Below, one piece after another: positions 57,808 through 64,000 of a stretch of 64,000 bases of DNA. A program made the translations under genes and the position numbers. The DNA is taken from contig NZ_JBFAPI010000001.1 of NCBI RefSeq assembly GCF_040676615.1, positions 124,001 through 188,000 on the forward strand. Reading direction: 5' to 3'. Origin of the DNA: Asanoa sp040676615. GTDB taxonomy: Bacteria; Actinomycetota; Actinomycetes; Mycobacteriales; Micromonosporaceae. The first letter of the stretch is position 1; each line of letters begins with the position of its first letter. The notes beneath the pieces are model-generated. The model did not search any database. It saw nothing but the letters and a program-made list of their open reading frames with translations, and had not been told where the DNA came from.

Positions 57808-59886
57808 GTGGCTGACCCGTCGACCTACCGCCCCCCATCGGGCTCGATACCGGAGCTTCCGGGCGTCTACCGGTTCCGTGACGCGACCGGTCGGGTCATC
57901 TATGTCGGCAAGGCCAAAAACCTGCGCAGCCGGCTCAACTCCTACTTCGCCGACCCCTACGGGCTGCACCAGCGCACCCGCCAGATGGTCACCACGGCGG
58001 CGTCGGTCGACTGGATCACCGTCGGCACCGAGGTCGAGGCGCTCCAGCAGGAATACACCTGGATCAAGGAATACGACCCGCGGTTCAACGTGCGCTACCG
58101 CGACGACAAGTCCTATCCCTACCTGGCGGTGACCCTCGACGAGGAGTTCCCGCGGCTCCAGGTGATGCGCGGCGCCAAGCGCAAGGGTGTGCGCTACTTC
58201 GGTCCCTATTCACACGCCTGGGCCATCCGCGAAACGCTCGACCTGCTGTTGCGGGTCTTCCCGGCGCGCACCTGCTCCAAAGGCGTCTTCAAGCGCGCCG
58301 GCCAGATCGGCCGTCCGTGCCTGTTGGGCTACATCGGCAAGTGCTCGGCGCCCTGCGTCGGCTCGGTGACCGCGGCGGAGCATCGGCAGATCGTCGACGA
58401 CTTCGTCGACTTCATGGCCGGCAAGACCGACACCCTGATCCGCCGGCTCGACCGCGAGATGATGGCGGCCAGCCAGGAGCTCGAGTTCGAGCGCGCCGCC
58501 CGGCTCCGTGACGACCTGGCCGCCCTGCGCCGGGCGATGGAGAAGCAGACCGTCGTGCTCGGCGACGGCACCGACGCCGACGTGGTCGCCTTCGCCGAAG
58601 ACCCGCTCGAGGCCGCGGTGCAGGTCTTCCACGTCCGTGGCGGGCGGGTGCGCGGCCAGCGCGGCTGGGTCGTGGAGAAGACCGAAGACCTGAGCACCGG
58701 CGACCTGGTGCACCACTTCTGCTCCCAGGTCTACGGCGGCGAGCAGGGCGAGACCGACGTGCCCCGCGAGCTGCTGGTGCCGGCGCTGCCGCCCGACGAC
58801 GACGCGCTCGCCGACTGGCTCAGCCAACACCGCGGCAGCCGGGTGAGCCTGCGGGTGCCGCAGCGTGGCGACAAGAAGGCGCTGCTCGACACCGTCGCCC
58901 GCAACGCGCACGAGGCGCTGGCCCGCCACAAGCTCAAGCGGTCGGCCGACCTGACCACCCGCAGCCAGGCGCTCGAGGAGATCGCCGAGGCGCTCGGCAT
59001 GGATACCGCCCCGCTGCGCATCGAGTGCTACGACATCTCGCAGATCCAGGGCACCGACGTGGTGGCCAGCATGGTCGTCTTCGAAGACGGGTTAGCCCGC
59101 AAGAGTGAATATCGGCGCTTCGTGATCAAGGGTGCGACCGACGACCTGTCCGCGATCTCCGAGGTGCTGCGCCGGCGGTTCGCCCGCTACCTCGACTCGC
59201 GCGCCGAGACCGGCGAGCTCGGTGACGAGATGGAGATCGACCCGGACCGACCCGGAATCGACCCGCGTACGGGCAAGCCGCGCCGATTCGCGTACGCACC
59301 GCAACTGGTCGTGGTCGATGGCGGTGAGCCGCAGGTGCGCGCGGCGGCCGCGGTGCTGCGCGACCTGGGCATCGACGACATCGCGCTGTGCGGCCTGGCC
59401 AAGCGGCTCGAAGAGGTCTGGATCCCCGACGACCAGTTCCCGGTCATCATGCCGCGCACCTCCGAGGGGCTCTACCTGCTGCAACGTGCCCGCGACGAGG
59501 CGCACCGGTTCGCCATCACGTTCCACCGCGAGCGCCGCTCGAAGCGGATGACCGCGTCGCAGCTCGACGGCGTCCCGGGGCTCGGCGAGATCCGCCGCAA
59601 GGTGCTGCTGCGCCACTTCGGCTCGGTCAAGCGGCTGACCGCGGCCACCGTCGAGGAGATCGCCTCGGTGCCCGGTTTCGGCCTGCGCACCGCCGAGGCG
59701 ATCAAGGCCGCCCTCGGCGGCGAACCGGCGCCGAACGGGCCAGCCGCGACAGACGAGCCCGCCGCGACAGACGATCCGACACCGCCGGCCGAGCCGACCC
59801 CAGCGCCGGCCCGGCCGGCGCCCGACGAACCCATCCCGACAGCGACAGAAGAGGGCGATGAGTCCGATGTTTCCCGCGATGCCTAG
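57808..59886 (+). CDS. uvrC: Excinuclease ABC subunit C
   Basis: 692 residues. UvrC makes both incisions on UvrB-marked DNA. The N-terminal GIY-YIG domain has LPGVYRFRDATGRVIYVGKA and KNLRSRLNSYF. A UVR motif (QELEFERAARLRDDLAALRR) contacts UvrB. The RNase-H-like domain for the 5' cut has ECYDISQIQGTDVVASMVVF and VVDGGEPQ, and a helix-hairpin-helix pair (VPGLGEIRRKVLLRHFGS, VPGFGLRTAEAIK) ends the core. A Pro/Thr/Glu tail follows. GTG 57808 is chosen because of the 7-base gap from the -10. It begins the uvrC-rapZ-yvcK-whiA-gap-pgk block. Confidence 0.96.
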   Translation: MADPSTYRPPSGSIPELPGVYRFRDATGRVIYVGKAKNLRSRLNSYFADPYGLHQRTRQMVTTAASVDWITVGTEVEALQQEYTWIKEYDPRFNVRYRDDKSYPYLAVTLDEEFPRLQVMRGAKRKGVRYFGPYSHAWAIRETLDLLLRVFPARTCSKGVFKRAGQIGRPCLLGYIGKCSAPCVGSVTAAEHRQIVDDFVDFMAGKTDTLIRRLDREMMAASQELEFERAARLRDDLAALRRAMEKQTVVLGDGTDADVVAFAEDPLEAAVQVFHVRGGRVRGQRGWVVEKTEDLSTGDLVHHFCSQVYGGEQGETDVPRELLVPALPPDDDALADWLSQHRGSRVSLRVPQRGDKKALLDTVARNAHEALARHKLKRSADLTTRSQALEEIAEALGMDTAPLRIECYDISQIQGTDVVASMVVFEDGLARKSEYRRFVIKGATDDLSAISEVLRRRFARYLDSRAETGELGDEMEIDPDRPGIDPRTGKPRRFAYAPQLVVVDGGEPQVRAAAAVLRDLGIDDIALCGLAKRLEEVWIPDDQFPVIMPRTSEGLYLLQRARDEAHRFAITFHRERRSKRMTASQLDGVPGLGEIRRKVLLRHFGSVKRLTAATVEEIASVPGFGLRTAEAIKAALGGEPAPNGPAATDEPAATDDPTPPAEPTPAPARPAPDEPIPTATEEGDESDVSRDA

Positions 59887-59889
59887 GAT
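59884..59889 (+). promoter_or_regulatory. -10 within the end of uvrC for rapZ
   Basis: TAGGAT overlaps the uvrC stop (TAG) and ends 8 bases before GTG 59898. Confidence 0.4.
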
Positions 59890-59897
59890 TTCGCGTC

Positions 59898-60791
59898 GTG
59901 GGTGAGCGGGAGAACGACGAGTTGGACAGGTCCGACACCACGCTCGTGATCGTCACCGGCGTCTCGGGCGGGGGCCGGAGCACGGTCGCGCGCGCGTTGG
60001 AGAACGTCGGCTTCTACGTCGTCGACAACCTGCCACAGACGCTGATGCTGGAGATGGCCGAGCTGGCCTACGCCGCCGGCGGCCCGGCCCGGCTCACCGC
60101 GATGGTGCTCGACGTGCGCAGCCGGGCCTTCTCCGCCGACCTGACCGGTGCCGTGCACGCGCTGAAGAAGCGCGGCTTCAACCCGCACGTGGTCTTCCTC
60201 GACGCCGACGACGACGTGCTGATCCGGCGCTTCGAGAGCGTCCGCCGCTCACACCCGCTGCAGGGCGACGGCCGGCTCGCCGACGGCATCGCGGCCGAGC
60301 GCAAGCTGCTCGAGGAGGCCCGCGACCAGGCCGACGTGATCATCGACACCAGCCACCTCAACGTCAACCAGCTGCGCCGCCGGATCGAGGAGATGTTCGG
60401 CGGTGAAGACGCCCGCCGGCTCAAGGTGACCGTGCTCAGCTTCGGCTTCAAATACGGCCTGCCGCCCGACGCCGACTTCGTGCTCGACGCCCGCTTCCTG
60501 CCCAACCCGTTCTGGGTGCCGGAGCTGCGCGACCTGACCGGGCGCGACGAGGCGGTCAGCGGCTACGTGCTCGGCCAGCACGGCGCGGTGCCGTTCGTCG
60601 AGACCTACTCGCGGCTGATCGTCGGCACCGCGCCCGGCTTCGAGCGCGAGGGCAAGCGCTACCTGACGGTGGCGGTCGGCTGCACCGGCGGCAAGCACCG
60701 CAGCGTCGCCATCGCCGAGGAGCTGGCCACCCGGCTGCGCGAGGCCCGGGTCTCCGCGTCGGCGCAACACCGCGACCTGGGGCGTGAGTGA
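59898..60791 (+). CDS. rapZ: RNase adapter RapZ / nucleotide-binding protein
   Basis: 297 residues. The Walker A is VTGVSGGGRSTVARA, then FYVVDNLPQTLM, and the C-terminal domain has VLSFGFKYGLPPDADFVLDARFLPNPFW, FVETYSRLIVGTAPGF and VAVGCTGGKHRSVAIAEELA. In enterobacteria it tunes GlmS through small RNA decay; in Gram-positives it is essential-like but less understood. Its place before yvcK and whiA is widely conserved. It overlaps yvcK by one base (TGATG). Confidence 0.94.
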   Translation: MGERENDELDRSDTTLVIVTGVSGGGRSTVARALENVGFYVVDNLPQTLMLEMAELAYAAGGPARLTAMVLDVRSRAFSADLTGAVHALKKRGFNPHVVFLDADDDVLIRRFESVRRSHPLQGDGRLADGIAAERKLLEEARDQADVIIDTSHLNVNQLRRRIEEMFGGEDARRLKVTVLSFGFKYGLPPDADFVLDARFLPNPFWVPELRDLTGRDEAVSGYVLGQHGAVPFVETYSRLIVGTAPGFEREGKRYLTVAVGCTGGKHRSVAIAEELATRLREARVSASAQHRDLGRE

Positions 60792-61744
60792 TGCGGGTCG
60801 TCGCGTTCGGGGGTGGCCACGGCCTGTCCGCCTCGCTGCGCGCCCTGCGTGGCCTCGACGCCGACCTCGACATCACGGCCGTCGTCACGGTCGCCGACGA
60901 CGGCGGCTCGAGCGGCCGGCTGCGGGCCGAGCGGTCCGCGCTGCCGCCCGGCGACCTGCGCCAGGCGCTGGCCGCGCTGGCCGCCGACCGGCCCGACACG
61001 CAGGCCACGGCCGAGCTCTTCCAGCACCGGTTCGCGCCCGACGGCCGCGATCACAGCTCGCTCGACGGCCACACTGTCGGAAATCTGGTACTCGTCGGGC
61101 TGATGGAACAGCTCGGCGACCCGGTGTCCGCTTTGGATCACGCGGCGCGGATGGTCGACGCCGCCGGCCGGGTGCTGCCGATGGCGGTCAAGCCGGTCGG
61201 CATCGAGGCCGACGTGCGCGGCGCCGACCCACGCCGGCCGCTGACGCTGTTGACGGTGGAGGGCCAGCACGCGGTGGCGGTCGCGCCCGGCCGGGTGGAG
61301 GCGGTCCGGCTGACACCGGCCGACCCGCCCGCGTGCCCGGAGGCGGTGGCCGCGGTCGAGCGGGCCGACTGGCTGATCTTCGGGCCCGGTAGCTGGTACA
61401 CCAGCGTGATCCCGCACCTGCTGGTGCCCGACCTGGCCGCCGCGATCGTGGCCAGCCCGGCGCGCCGGCTGGTGACCCTCAACCTGGCAGCCGAGCCCGA
61501 GACCTGGGGCCTGTCGGCTGCTGATCACCTGGCCGCGTTGCAGTGGTATCTGCCCGGCCTGAAAGTTGACACGGTTCTCGCCGACGGGACCGCCGTCGGT
61601 GACCCCGAACCCGTCCGTCGTGCGGCAGAATCGCTGGGTGCGCGGCTGGTCCTCGCACCGGTGGCCGACGCCGACGGCAGTCCGAGGCATGATCCTGCCG
61701 CTCTGGGGGCGGCCCTGGTGCCTGTCCTGGGCGCCAGTCGTTAA
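60791..61744 (+). CDS. yvcK: YvcK/CofD-like gluconeogenesis factor
   Basis: 317 residues. MRVVAFGGGHGLSASLRALR, then VTVADDGGSSGRLRAE, GDLRQALAALA and DGHTVGNLVLVGLM, the CofD/YvcK signature, with LIFGPGSWYTSVIPHLLVP following. YvcK binds UDP-sugars and helps balance cell-wall precursors and carbon flow. ATG 60791 overlaps the rapZ stop; GTG 60788 is an alternative. Confidence 0.93.
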   Translation: MRVVAFGGGHGLSASLRALRGLDADLDITAVVTVADDGGSSGRLRAERSALPPGDLRQALAALAADRPDTQATAELFQHRFAPDGRDHSSLDGHTVGNLVLVGLMEQLGDPVSALDHAARMVDAAGRVLPMAVKPVGIEADVRGADPRRPLTLLTVEGQHAVAVAPGRVEAVRLTPADPPACPEAVAAVERADWLIFGPGSWYTSVIPHLLVPDLAAAIVASPARRLVTLNLAAEPETWGLSAADHLAALQWYLPGLKVDTVLADGTAVGDPEPVRRAAESLGARLVLAPVADADGSPRHDPAALGAALVPVLGASR

Positions 61745-61801
61745 GCACGTGAGACCCACCGGCTTCCGGCCGGAGACCAGCACGCGAGGTGACGAAGAGT
61801 T

Positions 61802-62782
61802 ATGGCGATGACCGCCGCGGTCAAGGACGAGCTGAGTCGGGTCGACGTGCCCAAGCCGTGCTGTCGGCGGGCCGAGATGGCGGCGCTGCTGCGCTTCGCC
61901 GGCGGCCTGCATATCGTCTCGGGCCGGGTGGTGGTCGAGGCCGAGCTCGACACCGGCGCGGTCGCGCGCCGCCTGCGCCGCGAGATCGCCGAGGTATACG
62001 GCTACCCGAGCGAGATCCACGTGCTGGCGTCCGGCGGCCTGCGCAAGGCCAGCCACTACATCGTGCGGGTGGTCAAGGACGGCGAGATCCTGGCCCGCCA
62101 GACCGGCCTGCTCGACGTCCGGGGCCGCCCGGTCCGGGGCCTGCCGCAGCACGTCGTCTCCGGCAACGTCTGCTGCTCGGTGGCGGCCTGGCGGGGCGCC
62201 TTCATGGCACACGGCTCGCTGACCGAGCCGGGCCGCTCCAGCGCGCTGGAGATCACCTGCCCGGGCCCCGAGTCCGCGCTGGCGCTGGTCGGCGCCGCCC
62301 GGCGGATCGGCATCACCGCCAAGGCCCGCGAGGTCCGCGGTGTCGACCGGGTCGTGGTCAAGGACGGCGACGCGATCTCCGCGCTGCTCACCCGGATCGG
62401 CGCGCACAGCAGCGTGCTGGCCTGGGAGGAGCGCCGGGTCCGGCGCGAGGTGCGGGCCACCGCCAACCGGCTGGCCAACTTCGACGACGCCAACCTGCGC
62501 CGCTCGGCGCGGGCGGCGGTGGCGGCCGCGGCCCGGGTGACCCGGGCCCTGGAGATCCTCGCCGACGACGCACCGACGCATCTGACCTCGGCGGGCAAGC
62601 TGCGCCTCGATCACCGTCAGGCGTCCCTCGAAGAACTCGGTGCGCTCGCCGACCCGCCGTTGACGAAGGACGCCATCGCCGGCCGGATCCGCCGACTGCT
62701 GGCCCTGGCCGACAAGCGGGCGCGTGATCTCGGCATACCCGACACCGAGGCGGCTGTGACGCCCGACATGTTGGTGGTCTGA
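61802..62782 (+). CDS. whiA: Sporulation/division regulator WhiA
   Basis: 326 residues. The N-terminal half is a LAGLIDADG-like fold (AAVKDELSRVDVPKPCCRRA, LRFAGGLHIVSGRVVVEAEL, GAFMAHGSLTEPGRS) without the catalytic acids, and the C-terminal helix-turn-helix has TSAGKLRLDHRQASLEELGA and LTKDAIAGRIRRLLALADK. In streptomycetes it acts with WhiB to start septation and spore formation. Its presence supports a sporulating filamentous host. Confidence 0.95.
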   Translation: MAMTAAVKDELSRVDVPKPCCRRAEMAALLRFAGGLHIVSGRVVVEAELDTGAVARRLRREIAEVYGYPSEIHVLASGGLRKASHYIVRVVKDGEILARQTGLLDVRGRPVRGLPQHVVSGNVCCSVAAWRGAFMAHGSLTEPGRSSALEITCPGPESALALVGAARRIGITAKAREVRGVDRVVVKDGDAISALLTRIGAHSSVLAWEERRVRREVRATANRLANFDDANLRRSARAAVAAAARVTRALEILADDAPTHLTSAGKLRLDHRQASLEELGALADPPLTKDAIAGRIRRLLALADKRARDLGIPDTEAAVTPDMLVV

Positions 62783-62926
62783 CACCCCCACCTGCCGCGT
62801 CGGCAAAACAGCCACTCAGATACTGTCGTCAGGTACGGCGACGGGGCCGGCAACCGGTTCTAACACCGGCCGGCGTACGCGGTATTCGCGGCGGCCGGCA
62901 ATCTCATCATCGAGGAGATGAAACCT

Positions 62927-63931
<1,005 letters not shown>

Positions 63932-63936
63932 CCATC

Positions 63937-64000
63937 ATGAAGACGCTTGACGATCTCCTCGCGGAGGGAGTCGCAGGTCGGCGCGTCCTGGTGCGCGCCG
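63937..64000 (+). CDS. pgk: Phosphoglycerate kinase, N-terminus only
   Basis: Runs off the right edge. The visible MKTLDDLLAEGVAGRRVLVR matches the start of phosphoglycerate kinase, which makes ATP from 1,3-bisphosphoglycerate, and pgk always follows gap in this conserved block. Confidence 0.88.
   Translation, partial: MKTLDDLLAEGVAGRRVLVRA

Overview
The window is about 72% GC, densely coded on both strands with GC-rich third codon positions, and belongs to an actinomycete. The gene content (whiA, mycothiol-type DinB/maleylpyruvate isomerase proteins, VapBC, MarR/AraC/DeoR regulators) and the block uvrC-rapZ-yvcK-whiA-gap-pgk suggest a filamentous member of the Micromonosporaceae or a close relative. 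This is inferred from gene content and protein resemblance; no search was run. No prophage, insertion sequence, CRISPR array, rRNA or tRNA was recognised.

Layout. 1-1222: an NmrA-like reductase (cut by the window edge) divergent from a MarR regulator, with a palindromic operator between them. 1223-2078: gene-free DNA with a perfectly phased 17-bp minisatellite. 2109-9525: polA, two small stress-type proteins, an amino-acid permease, a methyltransferase and rpsA. 9640-18154: coaE with a truncated GrpB tail, a duplicated lipoprotein, uvrB coupled to an AraC regulator and an SDR, a decayed SDR, a GNAT, and a repeat-rich gap around a perfect palindrome. 18298-19500: terC behind a yybP-ykoY (manganese) riboswitch. 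19709-26581: cell-wall genes (NlpC/P60 peptidase, dipeptide epimerase, beta-lactamase-like hydrolase, lytic transglycosylase), two methyltransferases or phosphatases, and a DedA-PAP2 fusion. 26712-29252: typA and a vapBC module. 29385-42860: metabolic and hydrolytic genes including PhoX, CocE-type hydrolase, glucosaminidase, RsgA, epoxide hydrolase, glycosyltransferase, tyrosine phosphatase, RpiB-like isomerase and an M50-type membrane protease.

42877-50298 (minus) is a complete phosphotransferase operon: DeoR regulator, 1-phosphofructokinase, mannitol-type IIC, IIB, IIA, a zinc polyol-type dehydrogenase, HPr and enzyme I. The phosphofructokinase carries a large repetitive insertion inside its catalytic fold. 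50414-52542: an XRE regulator and an EAL phosphodiesterase. 52789-56076: uvrA with a histone-H1-like tail. 56077-57269: a 1.2 kb stretch with no convincing gene. 57270 to the end: a Rieske lipoprotein, then uvrC-rapZ-yvcK-whiA-gap-pgk.

The most interesting pattern is regulatory. polA, uvrB and uvrA, scattered over 50 kb, share an element TTGTCRTAC (ATGTCGTAC at uvrB), then 8 bases, then TANNNT. It has the architecture of the LexA-independent DNA-damage promoter (RecA-NDp, bound by PafBC in mycobacteria); uvrC has a variant with the same spacing. Separately, many genes have TANNNT ending 6-8 bases before ATG/GTG with no ribosome site, the mark of leaderless transcripts. This lets several start codons be chosen.
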